From: Planctomycetota bacterium
Lineage (GTDB): Bacteria; Planctomycetota; UBA1135; UBA2386
NCBI GenBank assembly: GCA_020848735.1
Contig: JADLHO010000120.1
Location: 1-51,604, forward strand
Reading direction: 5' to 3'
Length of the DNA: 51,604 nt
The notes below the pieces were generated by a model, which was given only the letters and a program-made list of their open reading frames with translations, was not told where the DNA came from and made no database searches. Below, one piece after another: positions 6,966-21,100 of this stretch (its first letter is position 1; the number at the start of each line of letters is the position of its first letter). A program made the position numbers and the translations under genes.

Positions 6966-8444
6966 ATGCGGGGAAGCGACGAACCGGGGGGCGATGCACG
7001 AGGGCCGATCCGGCCCGGACTCGCCGCGCGATGCGGACTCACCGCACTGCTCGCGCTCGCCGGCTGCGGCAGCGCGCCCGTCGCGACGCCGACCGGTGCC
7101 GAACCCGCTCCCGGCGGGGAGCCGATCGAGCTGAGCGCCGAACGCGCGGCCTTCGCCGCGGCGCGCCTCGCCGTCGAGCTCTGGCCGTCCGCGGACCCTT
7201 GTCCGATCGCCGGATCGGCGCCCGTGCTGCGGGTCGACGACGACGTCTACCGCATCGAGCTCCGCCTCGGCACCGACGGTCCGCGGATCGCGACGAATGG
7301 CCGCCTCGGCGCGCCGCGCGCCCTGCTGAAGGACGGCGACCGCGTCGTCGCGACCGAGCCGGTCTTCAAGGCGGCCCGCGCCGAGACGCGCGCGGTCGGC
7401 GACGAGGGGCGCTTCCTCTGCATCGTGAGCCGGGCGGGCGCGAGTTGCCGCGTCGCCGCGGCTGCCGACGGCGCGGCCGCACGCAGCGGGGTGCTGCGGC
7501 GGCTGCACGCCGCGTTGTCGGTGCAGGTCGCCACGACCCACGTGGAGGCCGCCCTCGACGCCGGCGATCTGCCGCGCGCCGCGGCGTGCGCGAACCAGGC
7601 GATCCGTCTCCACGCGGCCCGTGGCGACGCCGGCGGGCAGGCGATGCTCGCGCCGCTCTGGGCGGCGCTCGCCGCCGTGCGCCTCCGCAGCGGCGAGTGT
7701 GCTGCGGCGCGCGCCGCGCTGCGCGCCGCGTGCGACGTCGCTCGCGAGGAACCCCTCTATGCGCTGCTGCTCGCGCGCGTGGACGAGCGGCTCGCGCGCA
7801 GCGTCGACCGCGGTTCCCTCGACGCGGCCCTCGCCCAGCTCGACGACCCGCGTGATGCCCTCGCGGCCCGCGCACGAAGCGCCGACGAGGCGCGCCAGAC
7901 CGGGCAGGTCGCCCTCGGCGAGCGCATCGCCGCGCGCAGCCGCCGCCTGCTCGAACTCGGTGACGTCGCCTCGGCCGAGGCCTGGGCCACCCGGCTCCGC
8001 GCGAGCGCGCCGGCCCGGAGCGCGATCGATCCCCAGCAACGGGCACGGGCCCGTGGCGATCGCCGTGCGGCCTTCGTGCTCGGAGTGGAAGCGCTCGGCC
8101 AGGGCGGCTTCGACCCCGGCGTGCTGGCGGCGACCGTCGATGACGCGATCGCCGGTGGCGACGCGATCGGCGGACTGCGCCTGCTCGCCCGCCATTGGCC
8201 GACCGCGCTCCACCACGACCCGGAACTCGGCCACGCACTCGCGAAGCGTCTGCTCGCCGCGACGGGTGGTCGCCTCGGCGCGCGCGTCGCCTTGAGCGAG
8301 GACTGCGCGCCGCTCGCGCAACTCGCGCTCGTGGATCGCGTGCAGCAGCGGGACGTCGCCGCGGCGCTGCGCACCGGCGAGCTCCGCCGGGGCCTCGCGC
8401 TCGGCGGGGAGGCCGGCGAAGCGCTCGCGACACCGTCTCGCTGA
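6966..8444 (+). CDS. Lipoprotein of unknown function, helical-repeat rich
   Basis: I do not recognise the family. The 492-residue product has an N-terminal signal with a lipobox at LAGC (Cys34), so it is probably a lipid-anchored envelope protein. Residues about 55-180 look like a compact mixed domain (RVDDDVYRIELRLGTDG). The rest is almost entirely alanine-rich helices, suggesting a TPR-like or other helical-repeat scaffold, although I cannot assign repeats with confidence. I chose ATG 6966 because it gives a usable signal peptide and has GGAGAG upstream; the open frame continues leftward over the JAMM gene and is not real there. It ends 21 nt from the convergent kinase gene. A hairpin at 6878-6906 lies in its leader. 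Confidence 0.7.
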   Translation: MRGSDEPGGDARGPIRPGLAARCGLTALLALAGCGSAPVATPTGAEPAPGGEPIELSAERAAFAAARLAVELWPSADPCPIAGSAPVLRVDDDVYRIELRLGTDGPRIATNGRLGAPRALLKDGDRVVATEPVFKAARAETRAVGDEGRFLCIVSRAGASCRVAAAADGAAARSGVLRRLHAALSVQVATTHVEAALDAGDLPRAAACANQAIRLHAARGDAGGQAMLAPLWAALAAVRLRSGECAAARAALRAACDVAREEPLYALLLARVDERLARSVDRGSLDAALAQLDDPRDALAARARSADEARQTGQVALGERIAARSRRLLELGDVASAEAWATRLRASAPARSAIDPQQRARARGDRRAAFVLGVEALGQGGFDPGVLAATVDDAIAGGDAIGGLRLLARHWPTALHHDPELGHALAKRLLAATGGRLGARVALSEDCAPLAQLALVDRVQQRDVAAALRTGELRRGLALGGEAGEALATPSR

Positions 8445-8465
8445 GCGCCTCCGGCCGCGGCCGGA

Positions 8466-11400
8466 TCAACGTCGCGAGAGGCCCAGGCTGCGGAGCGCGA
8501 GCGGCTGCGCGGTCGCGATCTTGACCCGCGGCACCGCGCCATCCCCCGCCGCGAGGCGCTGTTCGCAGAGGGTCTGCCCGCCCTCCCCGTCCCAGTCGAC
8601 GCGGACCGCGAGGGCGCTGGCCTCCCGGCGGACGGTGACGCGCACGCGATGCCAGACCCCCGGCCCGAGGCGCGGCGCCGCGCGCGCGGCGGCGAGCAGG
8701 GGCTCCGCGAGCGCCCGCGACAGCTCGCCCTGCCGCGGGTCGAAGCCCGCGGCCGGCACCGCGGTCGCCGCGATCTCGCCCCCCGGCAGCGCGACGAGGA
8801 CCGCGACGGCGCCGTGCAATTCGATCGCGACGACCCGCGCCTCGCGCTCTGCGGCGGCGAGGCGCAGCTCGCAGTCGAAGGCGACCTCGACCGCCGCGGC
8901 CTCGAAGGGCGACTCGAAGCCCAGCACCGCGCCCCCATCGCCCGCCGACCCCTCGACGCCGCAGCTCGCGACGCCGTCGGCCTGCGCCCAGGTCCCCGTG
9001 AAGAGCGACGAGGGCAGATCGCCCGCGCGACCGCTCACGAGTTCGACGCCATCGCGAGCCACGGTGATGCCGAGCCCGGCCGGCGCACGCGCGCGCAGCT
9101 CGGCCTCGCGCACCGCCCCGGCGGCACGCCCCTCGGCCCAGGCCGCGAGCCCGGCGCGGTACTCGACGGTTCGGGCGAAGACGCGGGTGGCCGCGTGCAC
9201 CCGCGCGAAGTCGAGAAGCGCCGTACGCATCGCGAGCGCGTCGTCGTTGCGTCGCGTGACGAAGAGCTGCTCGAAGGCGAGCTGCGCCGCGCGCTCCGCG
9301 GCGTCCGCGGCGGCGGCGGACGCCTGCAGGCGCGGCCAGCAATCCTGCTGGAAGAGCGCGAGCTCCTCGTCGCCGAGCAGCGCGACGGCCCGTGCCGGCG
9401 CATCGCGCAGCGCGAGGGAGCAGGCCCGCGCGAGCCGCGTCGCCGCTTCGGCGGCCGCGCGCGCGCGCAGGGTCTCGGGCACCGGATCGAGCGCCAGGAG
9501 CGCCTCGAGATCGAGCGCTCGGAAGGGCAACGGCGCGCCGTCGTCGAGCCGCACCCAGTCGACCTTGGCGTCGGCGCGACGCGTGACGCGCAGCGCCATG
9601 CCGGCCAGCGAGACCGTGGCACTCGGCTGCGCGCCGAGCACGGCGTCGGCGAGCGCCGTCAGGAGTTCGTCGCCGGCGCGGAACGCCGCGAGGTGCGCGC
9701 TGTGACGCGCCGATCCGGCGGAGTCGCCGAGCGGGAGCGATTCGAGGACCTCGACGGCGGCCCTCGGCCCACCGTCCTGGAACACCGCATAGGCGAGGTC
9801 GAGCGACTGCTCGAGCACGAGCATCGCCTCGGCGCCCTCGCGGGCGCGGAGTTCGGCCGAGGAGGCGCCGAGCCAACGCTCGATCGCCGGCCACGGGGAC
9901 TCGCCGGTCGCGGCGAAGGCGTCCGGGCCCGGCAGCTCGGCGCGGAGCGCGGTCTCGACGCCGCGGAGCAGCCTCGCGAGCGTCGAGGTGGCGACGCCGC
10001 GCGCCGAGAGCTCGGTGCGCTGCCGCTCGTAGGCATCGCGCCGGCCCACGAAGGCCGCGAGTCCCGCGCGTGCGAGTTCCGCCTGGACCTCGTGCACGCG
10101 GGTCGCGAGGCGCTCCCGCGCGGCGGCCTGGACCCGTTCGAGTTCCGCGACGAGGCCGGGCGAGAGCCAGGCCCAGGCCGGACGACCGCCCGTGGCGAAG
10201 AACTGCGCCGCCTCGCTCGGGAACCGCGCGAGCGCAGCGGCCGGTTCACCCCGCTGCGCCGCGGCGAGCAGCGCCGGGGCCGCGATCGCGTCGAGGTAGC
10301 GCGCGTGTTCGTCGAGCAGCGCGGCATCGCGCGCGACGCGCAGGCCCTCGAGCTCCACCCGCAGCACGGCGAGACGTTCCCGCACGGTGCGGCCGAGCGC
10401 CGGGTCGGGGAGGTTCTCGGGCCGGAAGCCCGTGTCCTCCTCGAGCTCGGGCACGAGACGCGCGCGCACATAGTCGGGTTCGCGCCAGCCTTCCTCCGAC
10501 GCGAGGTAGCGCTCGACTTCGCCGCGACGTGGACCCGCGATCGCCGCGATCGACGCGAGCTGACGTCGCTCGAGCGACGCCAGCAGCTCACGCCGCAGTG
10601 CCGCCGCGAGCGAGGGCTCGAGATCGCCGCCCGCGGCCTCGCGGCGTGCGAGCTGCGCGAAGCGATCGGCGTCGCGCGGCAGCCGCGCGAACTCGGCGAC
10701 GAGCTCCGTCACGCGATCGGGACTGGCAGGCGGCGTGGAGTCGCGCAGCACGAAGCGCCCGATCGCGATGCCCGTGGCGAGACAGAGCACGAGGCCCAGG
10801 GCCGCGAACGTGCGACGGGGCAGCGCGCGGCCGCGGCGCGGCGAACGCGGCTCCGCGGCGGTGTCGGCCTCGAGCTCGTCGCGGCCGATGCGCGGGCGCT
10901 CGCGCCGCTCGACGCGGCGCAGATCCTCGAGCAGATCGCGCGGGGTCTGGTAGCGCAGCCGCGGATCCTTCGCGAGCAGCTTGCGGATGACGAGGCTCAG
11001 GCCATCCGAGACCTCGGGGACGAGATCGACCACCGAGGGTGGGCGCTCGTTCAACACCTTCGCGATCAACTCGCCGATCGCATCCGCGCGGAACGGCGGC
11101 TGACCCGTGGTCATGTGGAAGAGCGTCGCACCGAGCGAGTACAGGTCGCTGCGGATGTCGGCAGCCTGCGGGTTCTTCGCCTGTTCCGGCGCGATGTACT
11201 GCGGCGTCCCCACGGTGGCGCCGTCGCGCGTCAACGCGAGGTCGGTCTCCGCCTTCGCGAGCCCCATGTCGGTGAGCTTCGCGCGTCCATCCTGATCGAT
11301 GAGGATGTTCCCGGGCTTGATGTCGCGGTGGATGATGCCGCAGTCGAACGCGTGCGCGAGCGCTTCGGTGACCTGGATCGCGACGTCGAGCACCTGCTGC

Positions 11401-11716
11401 TCGGGGAACGCGCCCCACTCGCCGAGCAACTGCCGCAGGGAGCGGCCCTCGACGAACTCCATCACGAAGTAGTGGTAGCCGCCTTCGTGGCCGAGGTCGT
11501 AGGCCGTGACGATGTTCGCGTGGTTGAGCTTCGCGACGATGCGCGCCTCGCGCTCGAGGCGCTCGACGTAGCGGGCATCGCGCGCGAGCGCGGGCTTGAG
11601 CACCTTGAGGGCGACGATGCGCTCGAGGTGCTTCTGCCTGGCCTTGAACACGGTGCCCATCGCGCCGGAGCCGACGCGCGCCAGGATCTCGTAGTTGGCG
11701 AAGGGCTGCGCGAAGC

Positions 11717-11720
<4 letters not shown>
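8466..11720 (-). CDS. Transmembrane Ser/Thr protein kinase with large C-terminal extracytoplasmic region
   Basis: This is a 1084-residue Hanks-type kinase. Kinase domain (about 9-270): glycine loop ARVGSGAMGTV, Lys39 (VALKV), Glu58, catalytic HRDIKPGN (Asp133, Asn138), DMG in place of DFG (Asp151), and activation segment TVGTPQYIAPEQ. A basic juxtamembrane stretch precedes a single membrane span (about 316-340, FAALGLVLCLATGIAIGRFV). The remaining 740 residues are Ala/Leu/Glu-rich helices. They end in a beta-rich, concanavalin/LamG-like looking piece (GVWHRVRVTVRRE). That C-terminal part may sense envelope signals, but I recognise no family. The ATG overlaps the stop of the FHA-sigma54 activator by four bases, so the two are co-translated. 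The activator is an obvious candidate phospho-target or partner. The kinase call is secure. Confidence 0.95.
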
Positions 11721-13759
<2,039 letters not shown>

Positions 13760-13870
13760 CCTACGCTGCGGTCCGCGCCGGCGAGCCGGCCCGCGCTGCA
13801 GGGCCCACGCCGAGTTCGCCGGTCCACGCCCGTGTTAGCCCGCGGCCGCGGCGGCGTCACCGGTCCTCGC

Positions 13871-13876
13871 TATCCT
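13871..13876 (+). promoter_or_regulatory. Putative -10 box (TATCCT), leaderless start for MEMO gene
   Basis: TATCCT ends 8 nt before the ATG at 13885, with no Shine-Dalgarno in between. The spacing predicts transcription starting at or next to the start codon. Confidence 0.4.
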
Positions 13877-13884
13877 GCCGCCGC

Positions 13885-15126
13885 ATGTCGAGGCCCCTCG
13901 ACCCGTCTCGGGTCCGCCCCGCGCTGCGCGCGCTCGAACCGCGTGCTGCCGAGCACGAGGGCCGCCCCGGTCTTCTCCTCCTCGATCCGCTCGGACTGAT
14001 CGAAGGTCCCGTCTTCGTGCCGGATGCACTCGTGCCGATCCTCGTCCGGCTCGACGGCACCCGCACCCTCCGCGAGCTCGGGCTCGAACTCCGCGCCGCC
14101 GGTGCGTCGGTCGACGAGTCCCATCTCACGGAACTCGTCGAGCAGCTCGACGAAGGTCTGCTCCTCCACTCGCCGCTCTTTCAGACGACGCTGAACGCGA
14201 CCGCGGACGCATTCCTCGCCACGGGCTCCCGCGGCGCGGCGCACGCCGGCTCGCACGGCTACCCGGCCGACCCCAGCGCGTGTTCGACCGCCCTCGACGC
14301 CATGCTGGGCCCGTTCGGCGGAGCGCTCGAACCGCCCCTGCGCGGCCTGATCGCGCCTCACATCGATCTCGGTCGTGGAGCGAGCGGCTATCGGGCGGCG
14401 TACCAAGCGTTCGCGTCGCGCGCGTTCCCCGACCTCGTGGTCGTGTTCGGAACCGGTCACGGCGGTCCCGCGGCACCCCTCACCGGCCTGCCGCTCGACT
14501 GGCAGACCCCGCTCGGCACGCTGCGCACCGACCGCGCGTTCGTCGAGGCCGTGCACGCGCGCATCGGCGCCGCGCAGCCGGCCGATCTGCTGCTGCATCG
14601 CCGCGAGCACAGTCTCGAGTTCCAGATGCTCTGCCTCGCGGCGATCTCGCGCGCGCGGACCGGACGACCGGATTCGATCCCGGTCGCGGGCTTCCTCTGC
14701 GGCTCGCTGCCCTGCAGCGAGGGCGATCCCGATCGCGAGGACTGGCTCCGCCCGGTGCTCGCGGCCCTGCGCGAGGTCGCGCTCGCCGCGGGGCGGCGCG
14801 TGACCTTCCTCGCGGGCGCGGACCTCGCCCACGTGGGCCCACGCTTCGGCGACGCCGCACCGATCGACACCGGCGCGCGCGCGAGCCTCGCCGTCCGCGA
14901 CCGCGAGCGACTCGCCGAGCTCGCGGTCGGCGCACCCGGCCGCTTCCACGCGGCCGTCACCCACGCAGGCAATCCCGACCGCGTGTGCAGCGCGACCGCG
15001 ATCTACCTCGCGGCGAAGCTCGCCGGTGGCCGCGCGGAGCTGCTCGAGTACGGCCAGGCAGCCGACGACGACGGCGCCGAGTGCGTGAGCTGGTGCGCCG
15101 CGCAGTTCCCGGGCACGGGCCCCTGA
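13885..15126 (+). CDS. MEMO-family protein (AmmeMemoRadiSam system protein B type) with extra N-terminal domain
   Basis: A 413-residue protein. From about residue 118 it follows the MEMO family: AGSHGYPADP (121-130), LIAPHIDLGRG (His159), GTGH (His202), EHSLEFQ (251-257) and ADLAHVGPRFG. His159 and His202 match two metal ligands of human MEMO1. The third ligand, a Cys, is replaced here (DLAH rather than DLCH). Residues 25-95 form an additional domain (LLDPLGLIEGPVFVP, then a helical half) that resembles a PqqD-like winged helix. The AMMECR1 and radical SAM partners of the usual AmmeMemoRadiSam set are not beside it. The function of bacterial MEMO proteins is poorly known. The start follows a TATCCT box by 8 nt. 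Confidence 0.85.
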   Translation: MSRPLDPSRVRPALRALEPRAAEHEGRPGLLLLDPLGLIEGPVFVPDALVPILVRLDGTRTLRELGLELRAAGASVDESHLTELVEQLDEGLLLHSPLFQTTLNATADAFLATGSRGAAHAGSHGYPADPSACSTALDAMLGPFGGALEPPLRGLIAPHIDLGRGASGYRAAYQAFASRAFPDLVVVFGTGHGGPAAPLTGLPLDWQTPLGTLRTDRAFVEAVHARIGAAQPADLLLHRREHSLEFQMLCLAAISRARTGRPDSIPVAGFLCGSLPCSEGDPDREDWLRPVLAALREVALAAGRRVTFLAGADLAHVGPRFGDAAPIDTGARASLAVRDRERLAELAVGAPGRFHAAVTHAGNPDRVCSATAIYLAAKLAGGRAELLEYGQAADDDGAECVSWCAAQFPGTGP

Positions 15127-15163
15127 TCCACGCCGACGCGCGCTGCTCCGCGCCGGCGATCGA

Positions 15164-18100
15164 TCAGCGCACGGGCGGATCGAGCTCGCGGATCGAGGCG
15201 CCCTGCTCGTCGCTGAGGACGAGCACGCTGAAGCGCTCGAAACGGGTCTCCTCCGCACCCGAGACCGAGACGTAGTCGAAGCGGCCGCGGAGGTCGGTGT
15301 AGCCGTCCTTGTGGAAGCGCACGGCTCCCCCGGGCAGACGCGCGAAGACCTTGACGTAGACCTTCGCGAGCGGGCGACCGCTGGCCGCGTCCGTGACCTG
15401 GAGCTGGCCGTAGCCGTCCATCCAGCGCACGGCGAGCGTGCTCGCGTAGTGCGCCTGCCGCCGCGTGATGCCGCCGCCGACCACCTCGACGAGCACGTTC
15501 GCGGCGTGGAACTCCGCCGGCAGATCGAAGGCGGACTCGCTGGTCCCCGCCGGCAGTGCGAGCACGTCGGCGCGGTTCGGCCTGACGTAGGCGAACTCGC
15601 CCGTGCCCTGCTGCACGAAGGGGTGCGTCGAGAAGAGGAACTCGACGTCCATCACGAAGTACCGCACCGTGCAGCTCGTGAGGTTCTTGTAGCGCAGCGC
15701 GACGCGCCGGCCTTCGAGCGCCACCTCGAGCGAGGGCTGGCTCTCCGCGAGCTGCGTCTGTCGCCGCATGCGATCGTCGCCCTCGCCACCGGCGACGGCC
15801 TTGCCCTCGAGTTCGTCGAGTTGCGCGCCGAGCTCGCGGAACCACGTGCGCCAGCGATCGACCGGGTGGTCGACGTAGCGGGTCGCGATCGCGCGGGCCT
15901 CGGCAGGCCGCGCCTCGTAGAGCGCGAGATAGGCGCGGACCGCGTCGTACTGCAGCTTCGTCGCGAGCCGACCCGCATCGACGCGCGCGAAGCTCGCGAG
16001 CGCCTCCTCGATGCGGTCCTGCAACAGCAGGTAGTAGGTGGCATCGAGCCAATCGACCGCGTCGAGCGCAGGCACGTAGACGAGGTTCCAGAGGAACGCC
16101 GTGTACTGCTCCGCGAGTCCGCGGTTGAGGATCTCGCGCTGCCTGCCGAAACGATGCGCGCGCGCGTTGAAGAGCGGCTCGAACTCGACGTGCTCGTACT
16201 GGCGCCGCTCGAAGGGATCGAGCGTGACCAGCGGTGAGACGATCGCGCGACCGCAGTTCGCGAGGAAGCCGTCGGCGAAGCGGAGGTACTCGCGGATGCC
16301 GCGCTCGTCGCCGTGATGGATCGCGTACGACCAGAGCCGGTCGTCGTGCACGTGACGGCGACGGAGGCGCTCGATCACGGCGGTGAAGACCGCGCGGTCG
16401 CGCATGCGCCAGGCGATCCGACCCAGGTCGATGCGGCAGAGGTTGCCGGTCTCGAGCCAGCGCAGCACGTCCTCGGTGCTGCCGTCCTGCGAGACGTGCT
16501 CCCACGAACTCGTGTCGACCTTGCTCGGCGTCGCGACGACGTTCAGCGTCACCGCCCCTGCCGCGGCGAGCAGCGTCCCGTCGTGGCTCACGTGCACGGG
16601 GTACTGCGGTGCCCCGCCCGGAACCGGGAAGTAGAAGGCGTACTCGAGCGACTGGGTGGCATAGCCCCCGAGCCGGATCGCGACGTTGCGCGTCGCCTTG
16701 CTCGCCGCGACGGGCACGGCACCCTGCGGGATCTGCAGGAGCACGTCGAGGTCGAGCGGGGTCGAGGTCGGGTTCGTCACCACGACCTGGCAGCCGTAGG
16801 CGACGCCGACGACGAACTCCTCGCTCACCCAGGCGTCGCGCTGCTCGCCGCCCTCGAAGCGATAGCGCTCGTCCAGGCGGTAGAAGTTCTGGCTGACGAG
16901 GATCGGCGCCGAGCCCCGCGGCGCGGGCTGGGCCGCGGTGATCTCCTCGCGCACGAGCACGAAGCCGGTCTTGCCGGTCAGCGCGACCGCGTTGCCGTCG
17001 ACCTTTGCCCCGATGGGCTCGGACGAGAACGGCAGATCGAGCACGGCGAGCGCGAGCATCATCTCGGCGAAGCTGCCGATCGCCTCGGCGACGTGCACCG
17101 AGACGAAGGGCCGCCCCGCATCGTGGCGGGCGAAGTCACGCCAGAAGGCATTCGGCGCGACGAGCTCCGCGGTCTGCGCCGCGAGCGGCAGGTGCCAGTA
17201 CTGCGACTCGGCGAAGCGCTTGGTCGTCTCCGGCGGGCGATAGAGCTCCGCGACCCCCTTGCGCCGCGCCAACGACTCCGCTCCGCGCTGGTCCTCGACG
17301 AGCCCCTCCGCGAGCTCCTGGACGGCCTTGTCCTTCTCGCCCTTGGCGAGATCGTCGAGTTCCCGGCCTTCCGCCCGGGGCTCGTCCCGCTTCGCGTCGA
17401 GCGCGGGTTCGCCCGGCTTCTCCGCGGGCGCGGCCGCCGGCGGGGCTCCCGGCGCGCGGGAGGGCGCGGGCAACCGGGCGCGGCTGCGGTCGGTGCCGGC
17501 TCCGCCGCCGGTCCCTACGGCGCTGTTCCACTGGTTGCTGTCGAAGGCCGACTCCTTGCCCCCCTCCGGCATCGCATCCGCCGGGCCGCGGTACCCGCCG
17601 CCGGCGAGGACATCGCCGAGCAAGGCCGTCCGGAAGAGGCGGTCGCGCCGCGCCGGGTCCTTGGGCAGGAGTTCGACCGCGTCCGCGACGAGCCGTGCGA
17701 CGCTCTCGCGTTCGGCGCCGAGTCGCTGCGCGAGCAGGATCCGCTCCACGACATTCAGGCGCGCGAACGCACGCGGTTCGAGGAACGGCGCGAGATCGGC
17801 ATCGAGGAGGTACTCGTCGACGAAGGTCCGCTGGCCCTTGTTCGCGAGGTAGGGTCGGACCACGGCGTCGAAGAACGCGCGGTCCTTCGCGTACAGGAAG
17901 AGGTGCAGCTCGTGGCACGCGTGCTTCGAGTACTGCGCGCGCTTCTCGGCCTCGTCCAGGGTCGGCCACCGCAGCACGAAGGCGAACTCCTCGAGCTGCG
18001 GGTCGGCGCTCAGCGTGCGGAAGAGCCGGTGCACGTCGCCGAGCGTGCGGTAGCTCGTGAACTCCGAGGTCCGCAGGTCGGCGATCGTCGCGGTCGCACC

Positions 18101-21100
18101 GGCGGCGACGAACTCGATGCGCCGGCGCTGCGCGAAGGGCTGGGCCGGGTCGAGCGCCTTCGTGAGCTGCCGCGAGCGCGGCGTCAGCGGCGACTCGTCG
18201 AGCGGGAGCTCCGCGGCGACGCTGCTCTCCCGATCGAGGGCGAGCACGTGCACGTGCTGCGCGGTGCCGAGCTCACTGAGCTTCACCCGCACGATGCCGT
18301 CGGCACCGGGCACGAGGTTCGCGAGCACGCGCGCCGGCGCCGGCAGGAACGCGAGGTTCGGATAGGCACCGGGACCGGGTGCCACGGGCCCCGCTTCGGA
18401 CGCCGGTGCCGCGCTCCGCCCACCACCTCGACCGCCGCTGCGTCCGCCGAACCGGCCACCGGCACCGCCGCCGAGACCGACGGCGGAGACGTCGTCGTCC
18501 ATCGCCCAGGGGTTGAGCAGCAGCCCGGGGCGCCGGAGGAGATTGCCGGGGTACTTCGCGGCGAAGCGTCGTTCGAGGATGTAGCGGTACTCGTCCGCGA
18601 TCGCGCGCCCGACGTGGTAGCTGCTCGGGATGAACTCGAATTCCGCGAGGTTCGGCGTCGTGTCGCCGGGCACCTGCAGCGCGGCGAGCGGCGACCACGC
18701 CGCGAGGTAGCGCGTCGCCGTGACGTGCACGCGCGTCGCCGTGCCGAAGCCCGCGAGCGCGATGCGCAGCTCGCCGTCGCCGACCTCGAGACCCGCGACC
18801 TGCAGCGGCTCTCCCTGCGGCGCCTGCAGGATGCGGTCGACACCCACCGCGAGATCGGCGAGCCGGGTGCCCGCCGTGATCCGCACGCGCACCGGGTGGG
18901 ATCGTTCGAGCCAGAGCTCGTAGTCACCCGCCGCGAGCGCGGGCAGTTCGAGAACGTTGCCGACGAGCGTCAGCCGATCGCTGAGGTCGGTCACCGGCAC
19001 CGCGTCGGCTTCGCCCCGCACGGCCCAGAGCGAGGCGACCGCGCGGCCGAGGCTCGTCGCCGGACGCGGCAAGGGGATGCGCAGGGTCTCGCCGGCCACG
19101 CCGTGGAGGACCGCGGGCACGGACCGCGCGAGCGGCTCGATGCGCCACTCGCCGACCTCGCGCGCGAAGCCGTCGCTGCGGACGCCGACGATGCCCTCGA
19201 GGCGGCCGAGCTGGATGCGACCGTTCGGGTCGGTCTTCAGGACGAGCTCGACGGGCTGCGTGAATTCACGGTGCTGCAGACGGAGGCGCACCGCACGACC
19301 GGCCTTCGGCTCGCCGTTCTTCCCGAGCACGTCGAGCACGAAGCCCTCGCGGCTGCGCGACAGGAGCGGCGACGCGGTCTCGGCCGTCGCATCGATCGCG
19401 TTGAGCTCGAAGCTCCGTTGCGGCGCGACGAGCTCGACGGGCAGCCCCGTCGTGAGGCTTTTCGTGCGGCCGCGCAGCTGCAGCGTGAAGCTGGCCGCGT
19501 CCTGCGGCACCACGAACTCGTGCACGGTCTCCCGGTCGTCGCGCAGCTCGAGGCCGCGCACGTCGGTGCTCGTCGGGACGCCGTCGAGGCCGAGCGCGGT
19601 GATCGTGAGCACCGGCTCCTCGATCAACGCGGCCGGGATCGGACGGTCGCAGAGCGCGAGGCGCGCGCGCAACAGGACCTGGGCCTTCGCGCCCGGCAGC
19701 AACGCCTCACGCTCGACCCAGATGCCGGTGCTCAGCGCGTAGGTCTCGGCACGGTGCTGGAAGCTCGCGAGCGACGCGAAGTCGCCACGGCGCAGGACCA
19801 CGTGCTTGCGGCCGGGCTCCGTCGAATAGGGCACGTGGATCTCGCCCTTCGCGTCCGCGGCGAACTCACGTCCCGCGAACCAGAGGCGTGCGTCCGCAAC
19901 CAGGGCCCCGCGCTCGTCGAGCACGCGGAAGACGTGCCCGGCATCCCCCGAGCGCTCGTCACAACGCAGGCGACCCTTCCGCACCACCGCGCGGCTCGCG
20001 ATCCCGTTGCCGATGAACTCGACGACCCAGACGCCGGGTCGATCCATCGCGGGGAACTCGAAGCTGCGACGCACGCGGCGCAGCGCTGCCTCGTCGTAGC
20101 GGAGCGTGCGCTCCTCGGTCGCGACGAGGCCGTCGAGCTCGATCGCCGCGTCCGGCTCCCGACCCTGCGCGCGCAACCAGTTGAACGTGTCGATCTCGAA
20201 GACCTTGACGATCAGGGTGGCGACGTTCTTCACGTCGGCCTCGATCACGACCTTCTCGTCGATGCCGAACTGCGAGCGGCTCGTGCGCGGGAAGCCGATC
20301 TCGACGCGATCGCGCAGGCGTTCGTAGTAGCCGGGATCGTCGAGCAACGCGTGCCAGCGCTGCATGTCGCCGACACCGGCGAGGATCTTGGTCTCGGCGA
20401 ACACGCGCCGCAGCCAGTTGCTGTCGAGGTACTCGCCGTAGGTCTCGAACCCCTCGGCGTCGACGAACAGCGTCTCGAGGCAGGCGCGGACGAGCTGTTC
20501 CCCGGAGCCGATCGGCGGGAGACCGGGCACCGTGGCGCGACCTTCGTCGACGAATGCGGACACGCGGCCGATCCGCCGCAGGTACTCGGGATTGGTCCAG
20601 TGCCCCTGGCGCGGCAGGCGCAGATAGGCGAGCAGGCGGTTCGCGTCGACCACGCCGCGCTCGAGGTCCGCCGCGAGGCGCGCGTGCAGGACGTTCGCGC
20701 GCAGCGGGACGTGCACCGGGCCGAGACGCTGCGTGAACTCATCGAGTCGCTGCAGCCAGGCCTCGCGCGCCGCCGGGTCGCGGTCGGGATCGACGTCGGC
20801 GTCCGGCGCGAGCCGCTCCAGGTACGCCGCGACGAAGCGCGCGTCGTTGAGCAGGGCCGGCATGCCGCCCACGCAGGCCTCGAGCTGGGCGAGCGTGAGC
20901 CGACGGTGGATCGGCAGCGCTCCGAAGCCGCTGCTGTTCGGGCGCCGCAGCTCCCGCAGCACGAGCGCCTCGAGATTCGGGAGATCGGGGAGCTGCGAGC
21001 GCGAGAGCAGGGCGACGAGCTGGTTGTCGTTCAGCTCCCGTGCGGCGACGGCGAGCAACCCGGCGTCGGTGAGCCCGTCCAGCGAGCCGGGGTACTGCGT

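Noticed and set aside
5988..8321. 777-codon minus-strand open frame opposite the JAMM and lipoprotein genes
   Set aside because: A GC-driven shadow with no motifs; the JAMM motif and the lipobox support the plus strand.
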